64,000 nt of DNA, from contig JADBEO010000017.1 of NCBI GenBank assembly GCA_031316315.1, forward strand, positions 23,397 through 87,396, given 5' to 3'. A program made the translations under genes and the position numbers. Position 1 is the first letter of the stretch; each line of letters opens with the position of its first letter. The stretch comes from Chelatococcus sambhunathii (GTDB lineage: Bacteria > Pseudomonadota > Alphaproteobacteria > Rhizobiales > Methylopilaceae). Below, in pieces: positions 46,352 to 56,568 of this stretch. Below the pieces are notes generated by a model. That model worked only from the letters and a program-made list of their open reading frames with translations, had not been told where the DNA came from and searched no databases.

Positions 46352-47017
46352 TCAGTCCCGGCTGAGCAGGAAGACCCCCTGCGCGCCGAACAGGTTCCAG
46401 AACCACCAGGGCGCGTTGACACGCACCGGCCGGCCGGTCGGATCGAGCGCGACCGCCCGCTCCATCCGCGCGCCGAGCATCCCGACCAGATCCACGAAGT
46501 CGCGGATCGTGCAGAGATGGATGTTGGGCGTCTCATACCAGGGATCCGGCAGATTCGAGTTGGTCGGCATGCGGCCTTCCGCGAAGAACTGGAGGCGCGT
46601 GCGCCAGTGCCCGAAGTTCGGGAACGAGACGATCGCCCGCCGGCCGATCCGAAGCAGATCCTCCACCACCTGCCGCGGCCGCCGGGTGGCCTGGAGCGTC
46701 TGGGACAGGATGACGTAGTCGAAGGCGTCGTCGGGGTAGTAGGCGAGATCGGTGTCGGCGTCGCCCTGCACGACCGACAGGCCGTGAGCGACGGAGGCGT
46801 TGACGCCGGCCTGCGAAAGCTCGATCCCGCGGCCGTCCACCCCGCGCCGCTCGATGAGCAGCCGGAGCAGCGCGCCGTCGCCGCAGCCGACGTCGAGCAC
46901 GCGCGATCCCGGCCGAACCATTTCGGCGACCAGCAGATGGTCAGGGCGCGGCGCGGACGCGAGCGTCTCGGCCGAGGGGAGGCGGTCCGGCGCAAGGCTG
47001 TCTGAGACGGCGGTCAT
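46352..47017 (-). CDS. metW: Methionine biosynthesis protein MetW
   Basis: Class I SAM-fold protein of 221 residues: SRVLDVGCGDGALLRLL, GIELSQAGVNASVAHGL, VILSQTLQATRRP, VSFPNFGHWRTRLQF, and NIHLCTIRDFVDL. MetW normally follows metX and activates homoserine acetylation or succinylation. Here the upstream neighbour is a divergent antiporter gene, so metX, if present, lies elsewhere. Confidence 0.9.
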   Translation of the reverse strand: MTAVSDSLAPDRLPSAETLASAPRPDHLLVAEMVRPGSRVLDVGCGDGALLRLLIERRGVDGRGIELSQAGVNASVAHGLSVVQGDADTDLAYYPDDAFDYVILSQTLQATRRPRQVVEDLLRIGRRAIVSFPNFGHWRTRLQFFAEGRMPTNSNLPDPWYETPNIHLCTIRDFVDLVGMLGARMERAVALDPTGRPVRVNAPWWFWNLFGAQGVFLLSRD

Positions 47018-47158
47018 CGGGGCTCGGTTCACGACGCTGCGATCCGGCGCGCGCTGGACGGCGCGAACCACAAGGCTAAAAAGCAGTTTCTCGATTAATC
47101 GATCCCGTCCCGCCCGCAAAGACCAGCCCGCGCCGCCGGCGCGGCGGAACCCTCCCAC

Positions 47159-48277
47159 ATGGCAAGCTCACGCCTCGATCCGAACCCGCCGCTGTCGACG
47201 CTGATCTTCCCGGTCGCGGGAATCGCCTTCTACGGCGTGGTGACGGCGCTCGGTCTCGGCAAGTCCTTCTCGGGGACGGCGGCCGATCTCGCGGTCGCGA
47301 TCGGCCTCGTCCCCGTCCTGTTCGGCGCGGTCTTCGCGGCGGTACACCACGCAGAAATGATCGCCCACCGGACGGGCGAGCCCTTCGGCACGCTGGTGCT
47401 GACGATGGCCGTGACGGTGATGGAGGTCGCGCTGATCGCCTCGGCGCTCCTCGCCGACGAGCCCAACCCGACGCTCGCGCGCGACACGATCTTCGCGGTG
47501 GTCATGATCGTCGTGAACGGCCTCGTCGGGCTCTGCATCCTGCTCGGCGGCCTGAAGCATCGCGAACAGAGTTTCCGCGTCACCGGCGCGAACGCCTATC
47601 TCGCGGTGCTGATCCCGCTCGCCGCGCTCTCGCTCGTGCTGCCGAACCACACCTTCACGGCGCCCGGCGGGGCGTATTCGACCAGCCAGCTGGCATACGT
47701 CGCTGCGGCGACGCTCGCGATCTACGCCTCGTTCCTCTACACGCAGACCATCCGCAACCGGGAGTATTTCGCGGTGGTCATCGATGACGACGAGGCCGCG
47801 GACAAGGCGCATACCCCGTCGAACCGCGCCACGATGATCTCCTCGGTCTTCCTGATCCTCGCGCTCGCCGCGGTGATCCTGATGTCGAAGACGTTCACGG
47901 CCGCGGTCGAGTTCTCGCTCGATCGTCTCGCCGCGCCGAAGGCGCTCGCCGGCGTCATCGTCGCGCTGCTCATCCTGCTCCCGGAATTTACCGCAGCCAT
48001 CAAGGCCGCACGCGCGGACAAGATGCAGAAGAGCCTCAATCTCGCGCTCGGCTCGGCCTGCGCGACGATCGGCCTTACGATCCCGGCCGTCGCGGTCGTG
48101 TCCGTCCTCTACGGCGCGAGGCTCGAGCTCGGCCTGGACGAGAAGGACACGGTGATCCTGCTGGTGACCGTCGCCGTCGCGCTGCTGACCTTCGGCACGG
48201 GCCGGACCAACATCCTCTATGGCCTGATCCACCTCGTCCTGTTCGCGACCTACGGCTTTCTCATCCTGGCGCCGTGA
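47159..48277 (+). CDS. Calcium/proton antiporter, ChaA-like
   Basis: 372 residues with about eleven helices in the cation/Ca exchanger fold. The first alpha repeat is FGTLVLTMAVTVMEVALIASALL; the second is LLPEFTAAIKAARADKMQKSLNLALGSACATIGLT. An acidic loop (IDDDEAADKA) separates the halves. Resembles ChaA of E. coli, which exports Ca and Na/K in exchange for protons. Divergent from metW. Confidence 0.9.
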   Translation: MASSRLDPNPPLSTLIFPVAGIAFYGVVTALGLGKSFSGTAADLAVAIGLVPVLFGAVFAAVHHAEMIAHRTGEPFGTLVLTMAVTVMEVALIASALLADEPNPTLARDTIFAVVMIVVNGLVGLCILLGGLKHREQSFRVTGANAYLAVLIPLAALSLVLPNHTFTAPGGAYSTSQLAYVAAATLAIYASFLYTQTIRNREYFAVVIDDDEAADKAHTPSNRATMISSVFLILALAAVILMSKTFTAAVEFSLDRLAAPKALAGVIVALLILLPEFTAAIKAARADKMQKSLNLALGSACATIGLTIPAVAVVSVLYGARLELGLDEKDTVILLVTVAVALLTFGTGRTNILYGLIHLVLFATYGFLILAP

Positions 48278-48286
48278 GGCGGCGCC

Positions 48287-49090
48287 CTACTCGATCGTCA
48301 GGATCACCGGGACGTGGTCGGACGGGCGCTCCCAGCCGCGCGCGGCCTTGAGCGTCTCGACGCCCGTCGAGCGCGCGGCGACGTCCTCGCTCGCCCAGAC
48401 ATGGTCGAGCCGGCGTCCCCGGTCCGACGCCTCCCAGTCGGCGGCGCGGTAGCTCCACCAGGAATAGAGCTTTTCGGGATAGGGCACGTGCCGGCGCACC
48501 GCGTCGACCCAGCGGCCGGCGCGCCGCATCGCCTCCAGCCCCTCGGTCTCGACCGGCGTGTGGCTGACGATCTTCAAGAGCTGCTTGTGGCTCCAGACGT
48601 CGGACTCATGCGGCGCGATGTTGAGGTCGCCGACCATGATGCGCCGGTCCGTCTCCGCGATCCGCTCCGACCACTGGTGCAGCTCCCGCACGAACTGAAG
48701 CTTGTGCGCGAATTTCGGATTGATCGTCGGGTCCGGTTCGTCGCCGCCGGCCGGAACATAGAAATTGTGCACCGTGACGCCTTCGAGCGGCCCGGCGGCG
48801 AAGGTCGTCGCCAGATGCCGCGCGTCGTCCTTCTCGGCCCAGCGCTCCTTCGCGACGGTGACGAAGGGGTAGCGCGAGAAGGTCGCGACGCCGTGATAGC
48901 CCTTCTGACCGTGGATCGCGACATGCTCGAAGCCGAGCTTTCGGACGGCGGAGAGCGGGAAGCAATCGTCCGCGCACTTTGTCTCCTGCAGGCACAGGAC
49001 GTCCGGCGCGTGCTCTTCGACGAGCTTCTGGACCAGCCCGATGCGCAGGCGCACGGAATTGATGTTCCAGGTGGCGAGGCGGACGGGCAT
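48287..49090 (-). CDS. xthA: Exodeoxyribonuclease III
   Basis: AP endonuclease/3' repair nuclease, 267 residues from ATG 49090. Signature set: ATWNINSVRLRIG, VLCLQETKCADD, YHGVATFSRYP, VGDLNIAPHESDV, LDHVWASED and PSDHVPVILTIE. It converges on the antiporter gene with nine bases between. Confidence 0.96.
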   Translation of the reverse strand: MPVRLATWNINSVRLRIGLVQKLVEEHAPDVLCLQETKCADDCFPLSAVRKLGFEHVAIHGQKGYHGVATFSRYPFVTVAKERWAEKDDARHLATTFAAGPLEGVTVHNFYVPAGGDEPDPTINPKFAHKLQFVRELHQWSERIAETDRRIMVGDLNIAPHESDVWSHKQLLKIVSHTPVETEGLEAMRRAGRWVDAVRRHVPYPEKLYSWWSYRAADWEASDRGRRLDHVWASEDVAARSTGVETLKAARGWERPSDHVPVILTIE

Positions 49091-49429
49091 GCCGGCTGGA
49101 TAGTCGATCCGCCGGCATGCGCGAAACGCGAAATCGCCGCCGCGGCTCGGCGCCGGCCGCAAATCCACGACTTTCTTCGCGAAATGGCGTCCCGACGCAA
49201 AGACGCCCGACCGTCGGGGGAGCGGCCGGGCGTCCGCGCGCTTGGCGCCCCGCCGCATCGGAGGAGACGGCGGGCCACGAGACGATAGCGCCGATGCTGC
49301 GACGGGGGAACGCAGCTGGTCGGCATCGTCTCGCTCGCCGACTCAAGTGGTGGGGCGGTCAACCCCCTTCAAGCGGCGTCGAAGACATTTTTTGAAACAG
49401 GTCGTGAGGTGGCCGTGAGCGCTGAAAAT
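49091..49429. other. Gene-free stretch between xthA and lolA
   Basis: 339 bases between the xthA start and the lolA stop, both genes leftward. The xthA promoter should lie here. GACGCCCG (49202-49209) and CGGGCGTC (49227-49234) form a hairpin without a U-tract. No gene, tRNA or repeat family was recognised. Confidence 0.45.
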
Positions 49430-50155
49430 TCAGTCGCGGCGCATCTGCGGCCAGCGCTGCTGGACCACCTTGAACAGGTTGTCGTCGAGCTTGGCCACCT
49501 GCTGCACGTCGGAGAGCTGGACCGAGGTCTCCATGCCTTGCGCGTCGGTCACGATCCACTGTTGCAGGGCGTAGGTCTTAGAGTTGAACATCAGCTGGAT
49601 CTGCGCCTTGCCGCCGATCGAGTTCTTCTCCTCCATGACGACCGAGACGAGCTCGGGCTCCTGATAGACGCCGAGCACGTTGCCGTTCCTCAGAAGGTCG
49701 ATGTTGTTCTGCAGCAGGAAGCGCAGCGGCGTCTGGCTGAGCGGCCAGAGCTCCTGGGTCGCGAGCTTGCGGTTCTTCACCGAGACGGACGATCCGTCCG
49801 AGACGATCTCGAGCGGGCTCGGCGGCGCGTACTGGAACCGAATTTTTCCGGGGCGCGACAGATAGAGCTTGCCGACCGTGCGCGAGCCGTCGGGCCCGGT
49901 CTGCTCGAAATTGGCCGTCACGTTCGACAGCGTGTTGAAATAGGCGTTCACGCGCTGAAGCGTCGCCTGCTGCGCCGGATTGAGCTGCGAGGTCGGCACG
50001 GCCTCCTTGCCCTTCCCCATCAGCTTGTCGAGGAAGTTCTGCGCGCTCGCGGGCGTCGCCGCCGGCGCGGCGAGGAGAAGTGCGGCGAAGAGCGCGGCGA
50101 GCGGGCGGAAGCGCTTGATCGTCAAAGTCGTCTCGGTGTTTGGGGCGGCCTTCAT
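49430..50155 (-). CDS. lolA: Outer-membrane lipoprotein carrier protein LolA
   Basis: Periplasmic chaperone that ferries lipoproteins from LolCDE to the outer membrane. 241 residues; signal peptide PLAALFAALLLAAPAATPASA; then LQRVNAYFNTLSNVTANFEQ, KLYLSRPGKIRFQYAPPSPL, NRKLATQELWPLSQTPLRFLL and TDAQGMETSVQLSDVQ. Somewhat longer than E. coli LolA because of an N-terminal linker. It is downstream of ftsK, as in many proteobacteria. Confidence 0.93.
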   Translation of the reverse strand: MKAAPNTETTLTIKRFRPLAALFAALLLAAPAATPASAQNFLDKLMGKGKEAVPTSQLNPAQQATLQRVNAYFNTLSNVTANFEQTGPDGSRTVGKLYLSRPGKIRFQYAPPSPLEIVSDGSSVSVKNRKLATQELWPLSQTPLRFLLQNNIDLLRNGNVLGVYQEPELVSVVMEEKNSIGGKAQIQLMFNSKTYALQQWIVTDAQGMETSVQLSDVQQVAKLDDNLFKVVQQRWPQMRRD

Positions 50156-50251
50156 CGCCGTTCTAGCTAGTGCGGCTTCGTGGCGATTTCACGCTTTGAG
50201 CTCGACGCCCCCTCTCAGGATGTGCCTACGCCCGCGACGCTAGCGGAACCG

Positions 50252-50312
50252 CCCCCTCAACCGGCCTCCGCCTTCGGCTCCGGCCACCTTGTGCCACGAG
50301 GGAGAAGGGAAG
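50252..50312. repeat. Intergenic GC-rich repeat between lolA and ftsK
   Basis: CCGCCCCCTCAACCGGCCTCCGCCTTCGG-type sequence followed by GCTCCGGCC and GCCACGAGGGAGAAGGGA. The first part can fold as GGCC...GGCC and the flanks CCCCCTC/GAGGGAGAAGGG are inversely related. It looks like a degenerate member of the CCCTC...GAGGG repeat class seen at the window end. Confidence 0.45.
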
Positions 50313-50318
50313 TACCGT

Positions 50319-52940
50319 TCACGCCGCGTCGTCCGCGCCTTCCGTCTCGAGCAGGATCTCGCGCTTGCCGGCGTGGTTCGCGCGGCCGACGACGCCTTCC
50401 TTCTCCATCCGCTCGATGAGCGAGGCGGCGCGGTTGTAGCCGATCTGCAGGCGGCGCTGGATGTAGGAGGTGGACGCCTTCTTGTCGCGCAGCACGACCT
50501 GGACCGCCTGGTCGTAGAGGTCCGGGCCCTCGTCGCCGAACGCGCCCTTGTCGAAGACCGAGCCGTCGCCGTCGCCGCCCGCTTCGTCCTCCTCGGCGGT
50601 CACCGCGTCGAGATAGTCCGGCTGCCCCTGCGCCTTGAGATGCGCAACGACCTCCTCGACCTCCTCGTCCGAGCAGAACGGGCCGTGGACGCGACTGATC
50701 CGGCCGCCGCCCTGCATGTGCAGCATGTCGCCCTGCCCGAGCAGCTGCTCGGCGCCCATCTCGCCGAGAATGGTGCGGCTGTCGATCTTGGACGTCACCT
50801 GGAAGGAGATGCGTGTCGGGAAGTTCGCCTTGATCGTGCCGGTGATGACGTCGACCGAGGGACGCTGGGTCGCCATCACGATGTGGATGCCGGCGGCGCG
50901 CGCCATCTGGGCGAGGCGCTGGATGGCGCCCTCGATCTCCTTGCCGGCGACGAGCATCAGGTCCGCCATCTCGTCGACGATCACGACGATGTAGGGCAGC
51001 TTCCCGATCTCCATCACCTCCTGCTCGTAGATCGCCTCGCCGGTCTCCTTGCAGAAGCCGGTCTGGACGGTGCGGGTGATGGCCTCGCCCTTGGCGAGAG
51101 CCTGTTCTGCGCGGGCGTTGAAGCCGTCGATGTTGCGCACGCCGAGCTTCGACATCTTCCGGTAGCGGTCCTCCATCTCCCGGACCGCCCACTTCAGCGC
51201 CGTCACCGCCTTCTTCGGATCGGTGACGACCGGCGTCAGCAGATGGGGGATGCCGTCATAGATGGAGAGCTCGAGCATCTTCGGATCGATCATGATCAGC
51301 CGGCACTCCTCCGGCTTCAGCCGGTAGAGCAGGCTGAGGATCATGGTGTTGATCGCCACCGACTTGCCCGAGCCGGTGGTGCCCGCGATCAGCAGATGCG
51401 GCATGCGGGCGAGTTCGGCGATCACCGGCTCGCCGCCGATCGTCTTTCCGAGGCAGAGCGGAAGGCGCATCTTGGCCTTCTCGAAATCGGCCGAGGACAG
51501 CAGCTCGCGGAGATAGACGGTCTCGCGGCGGGCGTTCGGCAGTTCGATGCCGATGGCGTTCCGGCCCGGAATGACGGCGACGCGAGCGGCGACCGCGCTC
51601 ATCGAGCGGGCGATGTCGTCGGCGAGGCCGATGACGCGGCTCGACTTGATGCCGGGGGCGGGCTCGAGCTCGTAGAGCGTCACGACCGGTCCCGGCCGCA
51701 CGTTCACGATCTGGCCGCGCACGCCGTAATCCTCGAGCACGCCTTCGAGCAGGCGGGCGTTCTGCTCGAGCGCTTCCTGGCTCAGGGTCGGGGCCTGCCC
51801 CTTCTTCGGCTCGGCGAGGAGCGTGAGCGGCGGCAGTTCGTAGAAATCCCGTTCGAGCAGGTCGGGCTGCGCCTCGCGCTGGGCGCGGCGGCCGGGTCGG
51901 ATCGGGCCGGCCGGCCGGGTGATGCGCGACGGCGCCTCCCGGCCGCCGACCAGCTGGCGCGGCGCGCCCCCGATCCCTCCGGTCGAGCGCAGCACGGGTT
52001 CGCCGTCGAGGTCGACGTCCATCGGGCCGTCGAAGCCGGGCTCGCGGCGCCCGCGCGAAAAATCGTCGGGGTCGCGGCTGGCCCGAGCAAGAACGCTGGA
52101 GAGCCCCCCGGCCTCGCTATCGCGCCGCGCCGAACGGCGCGCGAAGAAGCGTGCGGCCGCGCCCTTGGCGGACAGCGCCCAATGGGTGAGGAGCCCGAGC
52201 GAGATCAACCGCCCGTCGTCGTCCTCGTCATAGACCTCTTCGGGCGCCGGCTCGGGTTCGCGGCGAACGACGCCGCGGCCGGCCTGCTCCGGCTTGTTCG
52301 CCGACAGGCGCCGATGCGCGACCTCGGCGTTGGTCGCGGGCCGCGCGGCGCGCTCGCTCGGGGCGATGACGCCGAGCGCCAGCAGGAAGGCGATAAACGC
52401 GAAGACGACGAGGATCGCGCCGAGCGCGACGCCGCCGACCGGCCCTGACAGGCCGGCGGCGTCCGCGGTCACTGCGAACAGATCACCGAGGACGCCGCCG
52501 AGACCCGCCGGCAAGGGCCAGGAGGCGGGCGCGGGGACGAGGCCCGCGACGCCCGCGAACAGGATGGCGGAGATCGGCCATGCGGCGAGCTTGACCTTCT
52601 CGCCGTCGATCGTCCGCTGGGTCATCAGCCGCCAGCCCCAAACGCCGATCGGCAGCACGAAGGCCGCTGCGGCGAGCCCGAAGGCCTGCATGAACATGTC
52701 GGCGATCACCGCCCCGACGGCGCCGAGCGCATTGTCCGCCGCCCCGGCGCTCGCATGGCTGAGGCTCGGATCCTGGGCCGACCAGGTCGCGAGGGAAACG
52801 CCGATTATGGCCGCGTTCGCGACGAGCGCGAGACCGCCGAGCTCGACCGCGCGCCGGATCAGCATGGCGCGGATGCCGTCGGGAAGGAGGCTGACGGACT
52901 GATATCCGCGCGGACGCGACCTCAACGCGCGCATTGTCAT
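50319..52940 (-). CDS. ftsK: DNA translocase FtsK
   Basis: Septal DNA pump that clears the chromosome and activates XerCD at dif. 873 residues: N-terminal membrane domain with four or five helices; a Pro/Arg/Glu-rich linker (about 195-380); the alpha/beta motor with Walker [16 protein letters not shown], Walker B-like [13 protein letters not shown], and [26 protein letters not shown]; and a C-terminal gamma winged helix ([30 protein letters not shown]) that reads KOPS. Confidence 0.97.
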   Translation of the reverse strand: MTMRALRSRPRGYQSVSLLPDGIRAMLIRRAVELGGLALVANAAIIGVSLATWSAQDPSLSHASAGAADNALGAVGAVIADMFMQAFGLAAAAFVLPIGVWGWRLMTQRTIDGEKVKLAAWPISAILFAGVAGLVPAPASWPLPAGLGGVLGDLFAVTADAAGLSGPVGGVALGAILVVFAFIAFLLALGVIAPSERAARPATNAEVAHRRLSANKPEQAGRGVVRREPEPAPEEVYDEDDDGRLISLGLLTHWALSAKGAAARFFARRSARRDSEAGGLSSVLARASRDPDDFSRGRREPGFDGPMDVDLDGEPVLRSTGGIGGAPRQLVGGREAPSRITRPAGPIRPGRRAQREAQPDLLERDFYELPPLTLLAEPKKGQAPTLSQEALEQNARLLEGVLEDYGVRGQIVNVRPGPVVTLYELEPAPGIKSSRVIGLADDIARSMSAVAARVAVIPGRNAIGIELPNARRETVYLRELLSSADFEKAKMRLPLCLGKTIGGEPVIAELARMPHLLIAGTTGSGKSVAINTMILSLLYRLKPEECRLIMIDPKMLELSIYDGIPHLLTPVVTDPKKAVTALKWAVREMEDRYRKMSKLGVRNIDGFNARAEQALAKGEAITRTVQTGFCKETGEAIYEQEVMEIGKLPYIVVIVDEMADLMLVAGKEIEGAIQRLAQMARAAGIHIVMATQRPSVDVITGTIKANFPTRISFQVTSKIDSRTILGEMGAEQLLGQGDMLHMQGGGRISRVHGPFCSDEEVEEVVAHLKAQGQPDYLDAVTAEEDEAGGDGDGSVFDKGAFGDEGPDLYDQAVQVVLRDKKASTSYIQRRLQIGYNRAASLIERMEKEGVVGRANHAGKREILLETEGADDAA

Positions 52941-53162
52941 CGGGGGCTCCTCAGTACCGCTCGCGATGCGTCCGCGCGGTCGGCGCGCCCCCGCGCGCCA
53001 GCCTTTCCACCCGGTGTCCGCATCCGTGCGCCGTCGTCCTGTCGGTCGGCCGCAAGGGCCGCGCGTTGGTCTCAGACGGTAGCGGGAAGAGGGTTAAGGC
53101 GGGCTTACCCCGGTCGTTCGGGATCTCCGGATCGACGATCATTCGCTTGGGCGGAAACGAAA

Positions 53163-53187
53163 AGGGCCCCGGCGTCGCCGGGGCCCT
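53163..53187 (-). terminator. Rho-independent terminator of glnK-amtB
   Basis: Ten-base stem AGGGCCCCGG/CCGGGGCCCT with a five-base loop, 32 bases after the amtB stop. On the minus strand it is followed by TTTCGTTTCC, a short U-rich run. Confidence 0.8.
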
Positions 53188-53219
53188 CTCCAGTCGCGGA
53201 TCGCGCTGTCGCGCGCGGC

Positions 53220-54668
53220 TCACATGTTGTAGGCGCGCTCGCCGTGCTCGGTGATGTCGAGGCCTTCGCGCTCCTTCTCCTCGGTGACGCGGAGGCCGAT
53301 GAGGACGTCCACGATCTTGTAGAGGATGAAGGAGCCGACGCCGGACCACACCACAGTGAGCAGCACGCCCTTGCACTGGGCGATCACCTGGGTGGCGAGG
53401 TCGTAGGCGCCCGCGGTGCCCGCGCCGCCGTCCAGCGTGTAGTCGACGACGCCCGCACCGCCGAGGGCGGGGTTGACGAGGATGCCGGTCGCGATCGCGC
53501 CGACGATGCCGCCGACGCCATGCACGCCGAACACGTCGAGCGAGTCGTCATAGCCGAGCGCGTTCTTGATGCTGGTGCAGGCGACGAAGCAGATCACGCC
53601 GACCACGAGGCCGAGCACGACCGAGCCCATCGGACCGGCGAAGCCGGCCGCCGGGGTGACCGCGACCAGACCCGCGACCGCGCCCGAGGCGACGCCGAGC
53701 AGGCTCGGATGACCTTTCGCCATCCACTCGACGAACATCCAGGCGAGAGCCGCCGCGGCCGTGGCCACGAAGGTGTTGATCATGGCGAGCGCGGCGTAGC
53801 CGTTGGCCTCGAGGTTGGAGCCGGCGTTGAAGCCGAACCAGCCGACCCACAGCAGACCGGCGCCGATCAGCGTCATGGTCAGCGAGTGCGGGGCCATCAG
53901 ATCCTTGCCGTAGCCGACGCGCTTGCCGAGCACCAGGGCGCCGACCAGGGCGGTGATGCCGGCGTTGATGTGGACCACGGTGCCGCCGGCGAAGTCGATC
54001 GCGCCGAAGGACCAGCTGAGGCCGGCGCCGGCGACGGTCGCGTCAGCCGGGTTGGTCGAAGCGAACTCCGGCCCAGGCCACCACCAGACCATGTGCGCGA
54101 TCGGGAAGTAGATGAACGTGACCCAGAGCGCGATGAACAGCAGCAGCGCCGAGAACTTGATGCGCTCGGCGAAGGCGCCGACGATCAGCGCGGGGGTGAT
54201 GGCCGCGAAGGTCATCTGGAAGCAGACGAAGACGAGCTCGGGGATCACCACGCCGCGCGAGAACGTCTCGACGGTGGTGGTGACGTCGACCCCCGCCAGG
54301 AAGGCCTTGGAGAAGCCGCCGACGAAGGAGTTCAGGCCGCCGCCGTCGGTGAAGGCGAGAGAGTAGCCGTAGACGACCCAGATGATCATCACCATGCAGG
54401 CGATGACGGTGACCTGCATCAGCACCGAGAGCATGTTCTTGGTGCGGACGAGGCCGCCGTAGAACAGCGCGAGGCCGGGGATGGTCATCAGCAGGACGAG
54501 CACGGTGGAGACAAGCATCCACGTGGTGTCGCCCTTGTTGGGCGTCGGCGCGGCCGGAGCCGCTGCGGCGGCTGGCGCCGCGGCGTCCTGCGCATAGGCG
54601 GACGCGGCTACGAGAAGGCCGGCGGCCAGGGCCGGCGCTCCCCAGCGTAGTACGGAACCCAGTTTCAT
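53220..54668 (-). CDS. amtB: Ammonium transporter AmtB
   Basis: 482 residues. An N-terminal signal peptide (GAPALAAGLLVAASAYA) and an Ala/Pro spacer precede the eleven-helix transporter: LVLLMTIPGLALFYGGLVRTKN, ERIKFSALLLFIALW, AIDFAGGTVVHINAGI (first pore His region), GWFGFNAGS, and SLDVFGVHGVGGIVGAIATG (second pore His). The C-terminal tail (ERAYNM) is where GlnK binds. Downstream of glnK; ends in a terminator. ATG 54668 fixed by the signal sequence. Confidence 0.96.
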   Translation of the reverse strand: MKLGSVLRWGAPALAAGLLVAASAYAQDAAAPAAAAAPAAPTPNKGDTTWMLVSTVLVLLMTIPGLALFYGGLVRTKNMLSVLMQVTVIACMVMIIWVVYGYSLAFTDGGGLNSFVGGFSKAFLAGVDVTTTVETFSRGVVIPELVFVCFQMTFAAITPALIVGAFAERIKFSALLLFIALWVTFIYFPIAHMVWWWPGPEFASTNPADATVAGAGLSWSFGAIDFAGGTVVHINAGITALVGALVLGKRVGYGKDLMAPHSLTMTLIGAGLLWVGWFGFNAGSNLEANGYAALAMINTFVATAAAALAWMFVEWMAKGHPSLLGVASGAVAGLVAVTPAAGFAGPMGSVVLGLVVGVICFVACTSIKNALGYDDSLDVFGVHGVGGIVGAIATGILVNPALGGAGVVDYTLDGGAGTAGAYDLATQVIAQCKGVLLTVVWSGVGSFILYKIVDVLIGLRVTEEKEREGLDITEHGERAYNM

Positions 54669-54717
54669 CGAGTGAACTCCCGAAGCTTCAAATCTGAGGA
54701 AAGGCGTCGACCGCGCG

Positions 54718-55376
<659 letters not shown>

Positions 55377-56237
55377 TCAATCCGTCCGCCGGCGCCGAAT
55401 GAGGCCCTCCTGCGCGACCGAAGCCACGAGCGTTCCGTCTTCCGTGTAGATGCGCCCTCGCGCTAATCCGCGCGCGCCGCCGGCGAAGGGGCTGTCCTGC
55501 GTATAAAGCAACCACTGGTCCGCGCGGAACGGCCGGTGGAACCAGAGCGAATGGTCGAGGCTCGCCGCCTGGATCTCCACGGAAAACACCGAGGCGCCAT
55601 GCGCCACCATGGCGGCGTCGAGCAGCGTCATGTCCGAGGCGTAGGCCAGCACGCACTGGTGGATCGCCGGGTCGTCGGGCAAAGGCGCGGTGGTCCGGAT
55701 CCAGACGCTCTGCATGGGCGGCCGCGGCTTGCCGTCGACGTAGCGCAGCGGATCGCAGTGGCGGAGCTCGATCGGCCGTTCGCGCTCGAAATAGGCGCGG
55801 ATCGCCTGCGGCATGGTCGGCATCAGCTGCTCTTTGAGCATCTTCTCGCTCGGCAGCTCGTGCGGCCGCGGGACGTCCGGCATGTCCATCTGGTGCTCGA
55901 AGCCGGGCTCATCGGAGTGGAAGGAGGTCGACATCGAGAAGATCGCCGCGCCGTGCTGGATCGCGACCACCCGGCGGGTGAGGAAGGACCGCCCGTCGCG
56001 GATGCGATCGACTTCGTAAATGATCGGCACCGTCGGATCGCCCGGCCGCATGAAATAGCCGTGCAGGGAATGCGGCCGGCGTCCGTCGACGGTGCGCGTC
56101 GCCGCGACCAGCGCCTGCCCCACCACCTGCCCGCCGAAAACCCGCTGCCACTCCGCCTGCGGGCTGCGCCCCCGGAACAGGTTCACCTCGAGCGGCTCGA
56201 GGTCGAGAATCGCGAGCAGGTCGGCGACGGCGGACAT
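55377..56237 (-). CDS. tesB: Acyl-CoA thioesterase II
   Basis: Hydrolyses medium/long acyl-CoAs. 286 residues from ATG 56237, two hotdog domains: FRGRSPQAEWQRVFGGQVVGQALVAA, HSLHGYFMRPGDPTVPIIYEVDRIRDGRSF, SVWIRTTAPLPDD, and catalytic DHSLWFHRPFRADQWLLY with AYASDMTLLDAAM. Upstream is an unrelated divergent small gene. Confidence 0.95.
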   Translation of the reverse strand: MSAVADLLAILDLEPLEVNLFRGRSPQAEWQRVFGGQVVGQALVAATRTVDGRRPHSLHGYFMRPGDPTVPIIYEVDRIRDGRSFLTRRVVAIQHGAAIFSMSTSFHSDEPGFEHQMDMPDVPRPHELPSEKMLKEQLMPTMPQAIRAYFERERPIELRHCDPLRYVDGKPRPPMQSVWIRTTAPLPDDPAIHQCVLAYASDMTLLDAAMVAHGASVFSVEIQAASLDHSLWFHRPFRADQWLLYTQDSPFAGGARGLARGRIYTEDGTLVASVAQEGLIRRRRTD

Positions 56238-56369
56238 GTCTTTCTCCGGCGGAAGGACGGACGAGCATCCCTGTCGACCCGCCGCCGTCAACCTCGACGT
56301 TCGAGCCTAAAGGATCCGACCAAGCTTCTCCCGCGTTTAAAGCTCAATGGACCGACCGGAGCCCCGCCG

Positions 56370-56555
56370 ATGCTCGCCCTCGTGATGACCGTCTGCCTGC
56401 AGGCCGAGCCGAACCGCTGCAGGGAGGAGCGGATCGACTTCAACGGTCCGCCCATGGCCTGCCTCGTCCAGGGCTCGCCGATCATCGCCGAATGGGGGTC
56501 GGATCATCCGGAGTGGACCATCAAATCATGGAAGTGCGGTCGCCTCGGCTCGTGA
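56370..56555 (+). CDS. Small Cys-containing conserved hypothetical protein (61 aa)
   Basis: 61 residues; GGAG nine bases before the ATG. The pattern LVMTVCLQAEPNRCREERIDF then ACLVQGSPIIAEWGSDHPEW and WKCGRL, with four spaced Cys, matches a small conserved hypothetical family I recall from Hyphomicrobiales, of unknown role. Thirteen bases before the next gene and in the same direction. Confidence 0.75.
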   Translation: MLALVMTVCLQAEPNRCREERIDFNGPPMACLVQGSPIIAEWGSDHPEWTIKSWKCGRLGS

Positions 56556-56568
56556 TAGTCATGGCCGT

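Noticed and set aside
49202..49234. Hairpin between xthA and lolA as a terminator
   Set aside because: The stem is interrupted and no T-rich run follows on either strand.
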